The notes beneath the pieces are model-generated. The model saw nothing but the letters and a program-made list of their open reading frames with translations, made no database searches and was not told the DNA's origin. 27,897 nt of DNA from JAPYWM01 sp964489015 (GTDB taxonomy: Bacteria > Bacteroidota > Bacteroidia > SpSt-205). This document shows, piece after piece, positions 1 to 7,084 of the stretch (position 1 is its first letter; each line of letters begins with the position of its first letter). The translations under genes were made by a program, and so were the position numbers. The stretch covers positions 1-27,897 of the forward strand of contig CAZAXD010000026.1 of the NCBI GenBank assembly GCA_964489015.1. Direction: 5' to 3'.

Positions 1-1424
1 CCCCACCCCCACACAAAGCCCATGACTACTAGGAAAGTAGAGGGTGCCCGAAACTTGTTGTAGAAAGGTAAGTACTCCAGGGCGGCATCGGTCAGTTTGT
101 AAGCAGTAGCGGGGTCGCTATCTAGACTGCTCACAAGGCCCCACCCCACTAGGAAGGTCGCTGCGGCTAAAAAAGGCCTTAGCGAAGAGGGCGTCAACCG
201 CCGGGCTACTGCATAGCTTCCCCAAGGCAGCAGAAGCAAAACCGCACTAGCCCACAGACTGTATCCATAAGCCCCCAAGGCCAGTTGTATGACCACCCAG
301 CCGATATATAGAAGGATCCAGTCCAGACCGTCTACCTTATACAGCAGTCCTAAGACCAGCAAAAAGAAGGGAATAATGCCCGCATAAAAAGACCCTGTCG
401 AAAAGGGCGAACCGCCCCAGTACAGCGGCACTTGTCGAAGGAAGGTCTGGTCGGCGATCCCGTACTGACGAAACGTTTGCACTAAGCTAGAACCATTGCC
501 CAGACGCTTGATAAGGTCCTCACTAGAGGTACCTCCCACTATGTCAGGAATGAGAAGCGACCAAACCTCAGCTCGGTTGGCCGAATAGCTCTGCGCATAG
601 CTTTTATCCAAGCCCGTTTGAAGGCTCAGATCTTTTTCCCGCTCGCGCTCTAGCTCACTTCCCCCGCGAATGCTATACTGACCATAACTATAGTAAGGTA
701 GTAAGCTCGAAGCCTGAGACAAGCCAGCGCTTACTACGCTAAGCACAGTAAGGCCCGTGGCTAGCCCGAAACGGCGCCAACCACGGGTCTGCCAGGCTAT
801 CCAGAAGCGATAAAGCCCATACCCCCCAAAGAGGAGTAAGACATAATAAAGCATTTGAGGGTGATTACCGCCGACCATCCCAGCCCAGCCCCACAACGAA
901 AGCAGGACGCCCCAGCCCCATCGCCCTTGGTACAGAAGTGATAAGCCCGCCAGCGCGTACGGCGCCGTAAAGAGCACATTGCTTTTCCCCCAGTGGGTAG
1001 CTATGATCATGTTGGTGTAGTAGCTCATCATCCCAAAAGCGAAAGCCCCCCCCAATGCAGCGGGCCAGGTAGCCCCCTCCGCCCGAAGTAAGAGAAAGAA
1101 GCCCAATAGCCCCACAAACAAGATCGCCGGCGGATATTCTCCAAACAGACGCCCAAGGAGCTCCACCGGCCCCACCCAGAAGATATGGTCGGGCTTGTAG
1201 TAAATCAGATAGGCCGGCATGCCGGAAAACTGATTGGGAGCCCAGTACGGCGCCTTACCCGTCTGCTTCTCTAGCTGCTGCTGAGGATAGACCATGTAAT
1301 GGAGCGAAACTTGATCGGAGGCTTTGAAGCGATAGCCCTGATAATAGGGGAAAAAGTACAGGACAGCCACGAGCCCCATTAGCAGCAGGGTAATTAGCCA
1401 CTGGATAAGCTGATTTTGTCGCAT
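1..1424 (-). CDS. YfhO-like multi-pass membrane protein (partial, C-terminus beyond window)
   Basis: I translated the reverse strand by hand. It is open from the ATG at 1424 to the window edge, about 474 codons. Residue 1 onward is a membrane anchor (MRQNQLIQWLITLLLMGLV), followed by a periplasmic stretch with SDQVSLHYMVYP and FSGMPAYLIYY, then many hydrophobic segments. Bacteroidota YfhO-family proteins share the SD.....W....FGGMPAY pattern near the N-terminus, the GNHPQMLYY-like motif (here GGNHPQMLYYVLLL) and the later LYWGGSPFSTGSFYAG and FRAPST motifs, all visible here. The family is thought to include GT-C-like glycosyl transfer proteins of the inner membrane (Bacillus YfhO is linked to teichoic-acid glycosylation); the substrate here is unknown. 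A TAACTTTG box lies six bases before the ATG. Divergent from the DUF58 gene. Family call is good, function is inference. Confidence 0.82.
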   Translation of the reverse strand, partial: MRQNQLIQWLITLLLMGLVAVLYFFPYYQGYRFKASDQVSLHYMVYPQQQLEKQTGKAPYWAPNQFSGMPAYLIYYKPDHIFWVGPVELLGRLFGEYPPAILFVGLLGFFLLLRAEGATWPAALGGAFAFGMMSYYTNMIIATHWGKSNVLFTAPYALAGLSLLYQGRWGWGVLLSLWGWAGMVGGNHPQMLYYVLLLFGGYGLYRFWIAWQTRGWRRFGLATGLTVLSVVSAGLSQASSLLPYYSYGQYSIRGGSELEREREKDLSLQTGLDKSYAQSYSANRAEVWSLLIPDIVGGTSSEDLIKRLGNGSSLVQTFRQYGIADQTFLRQVPLYWGGSPFSTGSFYAGIIPFFLLVLGLLYKVDGLDWILLYIGWVVIQLALGAYGYSLWASAVLLLLPWGSYAVARRLTPSSLRPFLAAATFLVGWGLVSSLDSDPATAYKLTDAALEYLPFYNKFRAPSTFLVVMGFVWGW

Positions 1425-1430
1425 TATGGC

Positions 1431-1438
1431 CAAAGTTA
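1431..1438 (-). promoter_or_regulatory. Promoter -7 box TAACTTTG of the yfhO-like gene
   Basis: The reverse strand reads TAACTTTG, then six bases, then ATG at 1424. It matches the Bacteroidota -7 consensus TAnnTTTG. No clear -33 TTG is seen at the expected distance, which would fall inside the divergent DUF58 gene. Confidence 0.6.
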
Positions 1439-1440
1439 GC

Positions 1441-1448
1441 TAAACTTG
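1441..1448 (+). promoter_or_regulatory. Probable promoter -7 box TAAACTTG of the DUF58 gene
   Basis: One mismatch from TAnnTTTG, followed by six bases and ATG at 1455, the same spacing as several other genes here. A TTTG at 1415-1418 could be the -33 element (22-base spacer). It abuts the divergent box at 1431-1438. Confidence 0.45.
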
Positions 1449-1454
1449 GGTGGC

Positions 1455-2270
1455 ATGCGGGTCGCTCAGTATCTCAGACAGGCGGAGCGCTTACGATGGC
1501 AATTAGGACAGCCTGTGGATAGCTTGTTGATAGGGGCTTATCGATCGCTGATACGGGGCGAGGGTCTAACCTTTGCGGATGCGCGCCCCTACGAGCCGGG
1601 AGAGCCCTGGCGCCGCATTCATTGGAGCCTATCGGCCCGGCAAGGCCGACCTTATATCTGGCTAGGCACCGAGGAGCGCCATCTGCCGGTGACTTTGGTG
1701 CTCGACCGAAGTGCCTCCATGCGAGCCTACAGCGAAAAGCTCGATTTGGCGTATTTAGCAGGGGTTATCTTGGCGCAGACAGCTTTACGCCAGGGGGATG
1801 CCGTACGGTGGGCTAGCTTTGCCGAAAAGGTCGAGTGGTTTTCGCCCCTGCACCGTAGCCAAGCCGCCGTCTGGAGCGCGCTTGAAACGTTGATAACCCG
1901 ACGCAGCTTCAGCCGACAGACCCGCCTACGACCGCTCGCACACTGGATAGGCGCCCTTCACCCACGCCGTTCTTTGATCGTACTAATCACCGACGGCTTT
2001 TTTCAGGACCCAGAATACACTAAAAACCTTTTAGCGCTAGCTCACAAGCACTTCCTTTTACTGCTCTACGTTCGTCATCCGACTGAGACCTTGAATATTC
2101 GATTTGGTCAGCTGCCCTTCACCGAGATAGAAACAGGCAGAGGCGGTGTAGCACGGGGGCAGCTTCTTCCGCCGCTATTACCGGAGCCGCGCATTCGACA
2201 AGCGGTCCTGTCTGAGACGGAGCCAATCTGGCTAACCCTTCAACGAGCACTAACCCCCCCCTTGCTCTGA
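1455..2270 (+). CDS. DUF58 domain protein (vWA-like)
   Basis: 271 residues. The N-terminal part carries the DUF58 signature: RSLIRGEGLTFADARPYEPG followed by WRRIHWSLSARQGRPYI, the arrangement usual just before the vWA-like fold. Then LVLDRSASM resembles a metal-ion-dependent adhesion (MIDAS) DxSxS motif (D-R-S-A-S), and LIVLITDGFF is the later strand with an acidic residue. DUF58 proteins usually sit beside MoxR AAA ATPases and vWA/BatA genes; no MoxR gene is visible here. Role unknown, possibly envelope stress or protein maturation. I prefer ATG 1455 over TTG 1446 because that TTG is part of the probable promoter box. The 3' end carries the -33 element of acpP. Confidence 0.85.
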   Translation: MRVAQYLRQAERLRWQLGQPVDSLLIGAYRSLIRGEGLTFADARPYEPGEPWRRIHWSLSARQGRPYIWLGTEERHLPVTLVLDRSASMRAYSEKLDLAYLAGVILAQTALRQGDAVRWASFAEKVEWFSPLHRSQAAVWSALETLITRRSFSRQTRLRPLAHWIGALHPRRSLIVLITDGFFQDPEYTKNLLALAHKHFLLLLYVRHPTETLNIRFGQLPFTEIETGRGGVARGQLLPPLLPEPRIRQAVLSETEPIWLTLQRALTPPLL

Positions 2271-2289
2271 GCGAAAAGTATTACCTTTG
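2262..2289 (+). promoter_or_regulatory. Promoter of the acpP-fabF-rnc-pgpA-ubiA-dprE1 operon
   Basis: TTG at 2262-2264, a 17-base spacer, then TACCTTTG at 2282-2289. This is the best full match in the window to the Bacteroidota -33/-7 architecture. The acpP ATG follows 19 bases later. The -33 element overlaps the last codons of the DUF58 gene. Confidence 0.75.
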
Positions 2290-2308
2290 CGGCGAAATCA
2301 TACAGCCT

Positions 2309-2548
2309 ATGAGCAATATCGAAGAACGCGTTAAGTCCATCATCGTCAACAAGCTCGGCGTAGAACCGGAAAAGGTTACCAAAGAAGCAACCTTTACCAA
2401 TGATTTAGGGGCTGACTCGCTCGACACGGTGGAGCTAATCATGGAGTTTGAAAAGGAGTTTGGCATCTCGATTCCGGACGAAGTAGCTGAAAAAATCGAA
2501 ACGGTAGGCGACGCTATTCAATATATTGAACAGCACGCCAGCGCTTAA
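2309..2548 (+). CDS. acpP: Acyl carrier protein
   Basis: 79 residues, the usual ACP length, and strongly acidic. It carries the phosphopantetheine attachment motif LGADSLDTVEL with the modified serine at residue 37. It shuttles acyl chains in type II fatty-acid synthesis. First gene of a six-gene run; its stop codon overlaps the fabF start by one base (TAATG). acpP-fabF-rnc is a conserved order in Bacteroidota. Confidence 0.98.
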   Translation: MSNIEERVKSIIVNKLGVEPEKVTKEATFTNDLGADSLDTVELIMEFEKEFGISIPDEVAEKIETVGDAIQYIEQHASA

Positions 2549-3780
2549 TGCGAAGGGTTGTCATCACAGGCCTCGGTGCCCTGACACCAATCGGGCTCAA
2601 TGTTTCGACTTACTGGCAAGCCCTCCTCGATGGCGTTAGCGGCGCAGATTACATAAAGAAATTTGACGCTAGTCAGTTTCGCACGCGCTTTGCTTGCGAA
2701 CTTAAGGGGTTTGACCCCGCTGCTTACATAGACCGGCGTGAGCTGCGAAAAATGGACAGCTTCACGCAGTACGCCTTGGTCGTTGCAGAGGAAGCCCTGC
2801 AGGATGCAGGGCTCCCCCAAGCCTCCGTTGACAGGGATCAGGTAGGGGTTATTTTTTCATCGGGCATTGGCGGGCTTCAGACTTTTATTGAGGAGATGCG
2901 AGGCTACGAGCCTGGCAAGCCCCCCCGCTTCAATCCCTTCTTTATCCCCAAAATGATCATAGACATTGCAGCGGGTCACATCTCTATCAGATACGGCTTT
3001 CGTGGGCCGAATTATGCCACGGTCTCGGCCTGTGCCTCCTCTGCCAACGCCATTGCGGACGCCTACCTACTCATTAAGGCAGGTTTGGTCGATGTCATGC
3101 TAGCCGGGGGTAGCGAAGCCGCTATCAACGAGGCAGGCGTCGGCGGCTTCAATGCCATGCGGGCTTTATCTGAGCGCAATGACGATCCCAAAACCGCTAG
3201 CCGCCCTTTCGATAAAGATCGGGATGGGTTTGTCTTGGGTGAAGGATCAGCTTGTCTCGTACTCGAAGAGCTCGAACATGCTCGGCGTCGGGGTGCCCGT
3301 ATCTATGCCGAGATTGTGGGCTTTGGTCTAGCCGCGGATGCCTATCACATTACCGCACCATGCGCAGAAGGGGCAGAGCTCGTCATGAAAAAAGCCCTCC
3401 ACCACGCCGGCATCTCCCCCACCGAGGTCGATTATATCAATGTGCATGGCACCTCTACGCCCTTAGGAGACATTTCCGAAACGAAAGCCATCAAGACCAT
3501 CTTTGGAGAGTGGGCCTACCAGCTCCACATCAGCTCCACCAAGTCTATGATTGGCCATCTTTTGGGAGCAGCTGGCGCCGTAGAAGCCGTCTGTACGGTT
3601 CTCTCCGTCTATTACCAGACGGTACATCCCACTATCAATCACTTTACCGATGACCCCGAGTGTGACCTAAATTATACCTTTCACAAGCCCGTACATAAGC
3701 CTATTCGCTATGCGCTATCGAATAGCTTTGGGTTTGGTGGTCATAACGTCTCCTTAGTTTTCAAGCAATATGTCGAATGA
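2548..3780 (+). CDS. fabF: Beta-ketoacyl-ACP synthase II
   Basis: 410 residues, typical for KAS II. It condenses malonyl-ACP with acyl-ACP in fatty-acid elongation. The catalytic set is complete: Cys162 in VSACASSANAI, His300 in NVHGTSTPLGD, Lys332 and His337 in STKSMIGHLLGAAG. The GFGGHN motif near the C-terminus is also present. Start ATG overlaps the acpP stop; its stop overlaps the rnc start (ATGA). Confidence 0.98.
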   Translation: MRRVVITGLGALTPIGLNVSTYWQALLDGVSGADYIKKFDASQFRTRFACELKGFDPAAYIDRRELRKMDSFTQYALVVAEEALQDAGLPQASVDRDQVGVIFSSGIGGLQTFIEEMRGYEPGKPPRFNPFFIPKMIIDIAAGHISIRYGFRGPNYATVSACASSANAIADAYLLIKAGLVDVMLAGGSEAAINEAGVGGFNAMRALSERNDDPKTASRPFDKDRDGFVLGEGSACLVLEELEHARRRGARIYAEIVGFGLAADAYHITAPCAEGAELVMKKALHHAGISPTEVDYINVHGTSTPLGDISETKAIKTIFGEWAYQLHISSTKSMIGHLLGAAGAVEAVCTVLSVYYQTVHPTINHFTDDPECDLNYTFHKPVHKPIRYALSNSFGFGGHNVSLVFKQYVE

Positions 3781-4505
3781 TTTCAGCATTCCACTGGCTT
3801 TATCAAAGGTACTTTGGTCCCAGGCGGGGCGAGTATCGGGCTTTTTACAAGCTTCTCGGCTTTTGTCCTAACAATATTAGTCTCTATCAGCAGGCGCTTA
3901 CCCTGCCCACTCAAAATCAAGACCGCGAAGCATACCTAACGCAATCATATGAGCGCTTAGAATTTTTGGGAGATGCGATTCTCCAGTGGATCATCACCGA
4001 TTACATTTTTCACCAATATCCTCACTTTGACGAAGGCGAAATGACAGAGCTCCGTGCCAAGGTTGTCAACACAGATTACTTGGTGGAGATAACGCAGCGC
4101 CTTTTACTGCCTCACCTGCTGGAGCAACATTATAAGCAGTCTCTACCTAAAAAACCTGATTATCTAGCTGACATTTTAGAAGCGCTGATTGGTGCCATCT
4201 ACATCGATAGAGGGCCTCGGTATGCTCGGCGCTTTATTCGGAAAAGCTTATTTCCGCTTATTCGGTGGCAAGAGATTGAGCAGGCGGAGTTTAACTATAA
4301 AGGCAAACTGCTCGAGCTTATTCAGCAGCGCCAGCTAGGCCAAGTGGAGTTTGTCTTGCAGGAGCGACGACGCACCCATGGTGACGATATCTTTGTCGTA
4401 TGCCTCAAGCTCAATAATCAGGTTCTCAGCTACGGCACTGGCGGCCGCAAAAAGGAAGCCGAACAGCAGGCGGCCCGCACAGCGCTCAAGCTCTTACGGA
4501 CATGA
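3777..4505 (+). CDS. rnc: Ribonuclease III
   Basis: 242 residues. The catalytic domain carries the RNase III signature YERLEFLGDAIL (residues 58-69, with Glu62 and Asp66) and the second acidic cluster LADILEALIGAIYID (Asp132, Glu135), corresponding to the metal ligands of the family. A double-stranded RNA-binding domain follows from about residue 172 (FNYKGKLLELIQQ...) to the end (KKEAEQQAARTALKLL). It processes rRNA precursors and other duplex RNAs. Starts in an ATGA overlap with fabF and ends in another with pgpA. Confidence 0.97.
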   Translation: MISAFHWLYQRYFGPRRGEYRAFYKLLGFCPNNISLYQQALTLPTQNQDREAYLTQSYERLEFLGDAILQWIITDYIFHQYPHFDEGEMTELRAKVVNTDYLVEITQRLLLPHLLEQHYKQSLPKKPDYLADILEALIGAIYIDRGPRYARRFIRKSLFPLIRWQEIEQAEFNYKGKLLELIQQRQLGQVEFVLQERRRTHGDDIFVVCLKLNNQVLSYGTGGRKKEAEQQAARTALKLLRT

Positions 4506-4945
4506 AGCGCTTTTGGCATTGGTGGTCAAATGGCCTAGGCTTGGGCTACCTCCCGCTAGCCCCTGCCACATGGGGTAGCGTTCTGGGGCTCGGCTTGGCC
4601 TGGGGGCTCAGTCAGGTCAGCTGGCTGGTAGCTCTTCTTTTGGCTATGGGCGTGTGGCTAACGTCTTGGTATGCTATCAGGCAAGTGCTGCCTGCGCAGA
4701 AGAAGGCAGATCCCCCTTGGGTGGTCGCAGACGAATTTAGCGCCTATGCCCTCCTGCCCGTCCTGTACCCCCTCACGACATGGGAAGCGGCACTCTGGAG
4801 TTTTATCCTATTTCGATTTTGGGATATTTGCAAAATAGAGCCAGCTGGCTGGCTCGAAAAGAAGTCGGGGGCTACGGGCATTATGCTCGATGATGTCGTG
4901 GCGATTGCCTATACCGCCCTTTGCCTAAAACTGCTATGTGGCTAG
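4502..4945 (+). CDS. pgpA: Phosphatidylglycerophosphatase A family protein
   Basis: 147 residues, a small membrane protein of the PgpA family. Visible family motifs: GYLPLAPATWGS (15-26), VVADEF with Asp77-Glu78, LFRFWDICK (103-111) and GIMLDDVVA with Asp130-Asp131. The acidic residues and the FR..DI.K motif mark the active site. PgpA normally removes phosphate from phosphatidylglycerol phosphate. Its tight coupling to the next two genes raises the inference that it might instead, or also, dephosphorylate polyprenyl-phosphoribose-5-phosphate, a step needed between them. Start overlaps rnc (ATGA); end overlaps the next gene by 10 bases. Confidence 0.9.
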   Translation: MKRFWHWWSNGLGLGYLPLAPATWGSVLGLGLAWGLSQVSWLVALLLAMGVWLTSWYAIRQVLPAQKKADPPWVVADEFSAYALLPVLYPLTTWEAALWSFILFRFWDICKIEPAGWLEKKSGATGIMLDDVVAIAYTALCLKLLCG

Positions 4946-5775
4946 CTTGGCTCAGACTCTTACGCCCCCAGCAGTACACTAAAAACGTTCTGGTCCTCGT
5001 ACCTTTTGTATTTGCCAAGGCTTGGTCCGAATGGAGCGCCGCTCTTCTCAACTTCATAGCTTGGTGTCTGATGGCCTCGGCTATTTATGCGTTCAATGAC
5101 ACCCGGGACGCAGAAGCCGATCGACAGCACCCTACAAAGCGATTTCGTCCGATTGCCAGTGGCGCTCTCTCTAAGGGCGTAGGTTATGCCACCACCCTGC
5201 TTTTCGGTCTTATCGCCCTTGGTCTAGGCTACCGGCTAGGAATTGGGCCCTTGGCTTTTTTGCTGGGTTACTTAGTCAACAACCTACTCTACAGCTGGCG
5301 CCTCAAGCGAATCCAACTCCTCGATGTATTCAGCGTAGCGACGGGATTTGTGCTTCGGATTCATGGTGGGGCGAGTGCCGTACAGGTCGCCGTCTCGCCT
5401 TATTTATTTATGACAGTTTTCTTTCTCTCGTTGTACCTGGCCCTAGGGAAGCGGCGGTATGAGCGGCTTTTGATGGAGGAGCAAACTAACTTCCGCGCTG
5501 TCCTTGAGCGGTACTCGGTTTATTATCTAGATCAGCTCATGGTCATCTCCGCCACGATGACGCTGGTGGTCTACACGCAGTACTTACTAGAGGGTCAGTT
5601 TCGATGGCTGATTTGGACCTTACCCCTAGTCGTTCTGGGAATATTCCGTTACTACCACATCACGCATAACCTTTCGGCTGGCGAACCGAGCCGCGAGCTT
5701 TTTTCCGACTTATTTTTGCTTGGCTTAGGCGCCGCTTATGGAGTGTTAGTGCTTCTAGAAGTCCTAATCTCATGA
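4936..5775 (+). CDS. UbiA-family prenyltransferase, probable polyprenyl-phosphate phosphoribosyltransferase (DPPR synthase type)
   Basis: 279 residues with about eight or nine membrane segments. Near the N-terminus it reads LLRPQQYTKNVLVLVP (8-23), which resembles the LRP.QW.KN start of decaprenyl-phosphate 5-phosphoribosyltransferase (Rv3806c type) rather than the heme or menaquinone branches of UbiA. The metal-binding NDxxDxxxD motif is at 54-62, followed by HPTKRFRPIASG. Known members move phosphoribose from PRPP to polyprenyl phosphate. The downstream DprE1-like gene supports this branch. ATG 4936 is chosen over TTG 4921, because it begins just before the conserved region. Stop overlaps the next start (ATGA). 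Confidence 0.87.
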   Translation: MWLAWLRLLRPQQYTKNVLVLVPFVFAKAWSEWSAALLNFIAWCLMASAIYAFNDTRDAEADRQHPTKRFRPIASGALSKGVGYATTLLFGLIALGLGYRLGIGPLAFLLGYLVNNLLYSWRLKRIQLLDVFSVATGFVLRIHGGASAVQVAVSPYLFMTVFFLSLYLALGKRRYERLLMEEQTNFRAVLERYSVYYLDQLMVISATMTLVVYTQYLLEGQFRWLIWTLPLVVLGIFRYYHITHNLSAGEPSRELFSDLFLLGLGAAYGVLVLLEVLIS

Positions 5776-7067
5776 AAACAGTCTCTATCACAGGCTGGGG
5801 ACGCTTTCCGGTAGGAACGAGCCACTACTTACCGCTGAGTAGGTTTTTAAGAGCGCTGAAGGGACCTGCGATCGCCCGCGGGCAGGGCCGGAGTTATGGC
5901 GATTCAGCCTTTTGTACAGGGGGATATACCCTAGACCTTAGCGGATGGAATCACCTCCTTGCGTTTGATGAAACAGCCGGCGTACTAATCACGGAAAGCG
6001 GGGTATCCCTGTATGAAATCATTCAGGTCTTCCTGCGTAAGGGCTGGTTTCCGGCCGTAGTGCCTGGTACGCAGTTTGTCACAGTAGGAGGGGCTATTGC
6101 CAGTAATATTCACGGAAAGAATCATCACCTTGGTGGCGCCTTTGCTGATCACGTCCTGTGGATAGACCTCTTACTGGCTAGCGGCGAAATAAAAAGGGTC
6201 TTCCCGACCGATCCGCTTTTCTGGGCTACTGCAGGGGGTATGGGGCTCACGGGCGTGATCCTACGCGCAGCGCTCCGGCTGGAGCCAATACCAACCAGCT
6301 GGGTTTGTAATATGATCTACAAGGTGCGTGACTGGGAAAAGGGTCTGAGTCTTCTAGAGGCAGAGGACGACAAGTATCCTTTCGCGGTGGCCTGGCTCGA
6401 CCATCAAGACCGGCGAGGGCGCAGCGTGATTCACCTGGGTCGGTGGGCAGACGAAAGCGAACTACGATCACCACAGCGCCGTTATGTCGTCGCTGCAGCG
6501 GGACGGCTTGCCGTGCCATGGACGCCCCCCCTGCCGCTTTTTAATGCGGCCTCCATACCCCTGATCGCAGAATGGTACTGGCTCAAGAACCCAGCTGGCA
6601 CCCAGATCGTGCCCTATCATACCTACTTTTTCCCGCTAGACGGCATTCGACAATGGAATCGGCTCTGGGGACCCAGCGGCTTCATTCAGTTTCAATTTGT
6701 GGTACCCACGCTAAGCGACTTGGCGGTGCTCTGGCGCTCGCTCCAGCAAGCGCCAGAGCGTAGCTTCCTCACGGTTGTCAAACGTTTAGGACCGCAAAAA
6801 GGACCGCTCGCCTTCAGCGGACCGGGCTGGACCCTTGCCATTGACTTGCCTAATACGACCGCCGTACGACGATATCTCATGAGCCTTTTGGATGAGGTAG
6901 CCGCCCACCAAGGGAAAATTTACCTCACCAAGGATAGTCTCATGACCCCTACCCACTTTCGTGCTATGTACCCAGCGTGGGAAGTCTTTGCGGAGCAGAA
7001 AGCCCGCTTTGACCCCCAAGGTCTCTGGCAGTCAGACCAAAGCCGCCGCCTCCAACTGGTTATCTAA
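5772..7067 (+). CDS. DprE1-like FAD-dependent polyprenyl-phosphoribose 2-oxidase
   Basis: 431 residues, a VAO/PCMH-fold flavoenzyme. Motifs characteristic of decaprenylphosphoryl-ribose 2-oxidase are present in order: GQGRSYGDS (37-45, FAD pyrophosphate contact), VPGTQFVTVGG followed by NIHGKNHH with His114, then GGMGLTGVILRA, and near the C-terminus GWTLAIDLP and IYLTKDS with Lys387. In actinobacteria DprE1 oxidises polyprenyl-phospho-ribose at C2 on the way to polyprenyl-phospho-arabinose; a reductase (DprE2) finishes the step but is not seen here. Ala356 stands where mycobacterial DprE1 has the Cys that benzothiazinones modify (from memory of that sequence). Overlaps the ubiA-like stop; last gene of the operon. 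Confidence 0.88.
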   Translation: MKTVSITGWGRFPVGTSHYLPLSRFLRALKGPAIARGQGRSYGDSAFCTGGYTLDLSGWNHLLAFDETAGVLITESGVSLYEIIQVFLRKGWFPAVVPGTQFVTVGGAIASNIHGKNHHLGGAFADHVLWIDLLLASGEIKRVFPTDPLFWATAGGMGLTGVILRAALRLEPIPTSWVCNMIYKVRDWEKGLSLLEAEDDKYPFAVAWLDHQDRRGRSVIHLGRWADESELRSPQRRYVVAAAGRLAVPWTPPLPLFNAASIPLIAEWYWLKNPAGTQIVPYHTYFFPLDGIRQWNRLWGPSGFIQFQFVVPTLSDLAVLWRSLQQAPERSFLTVVKRLGPQKGPLAFSGPGWTLAIDLPNTTAVRRYLMSLLDEVAAHQGKIYLTKDSLMTPTHFRAMYPAWEVFAEQKARFDPQGLWQSDQSRRLQLVI

Positions 7068-7070
7068 TCC

Positions 7071-7078
7071 TATCTTTG
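7071..7078 (+). promoter_or_regulatory. Promoter -7 box TATCTTTG of the DUF2723 gene
   Basis: TATCTTTG followed by six bases and ATG 7085. It lies in the 17-base gap after the dprE1-like gene, so the DUF2723 gene can be transcribed separately even though the genes run the same way. No obvious -33 TTG. Confidence 0.6.
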
Positions 7079-7084
7079 CGGGGC

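Noticed and set aside
797..979. 60-residue reverse-strand ORF
   Set aside because: It lies in another frame of the YfhO-like gene, whose long open frame with family motifs explains the region.
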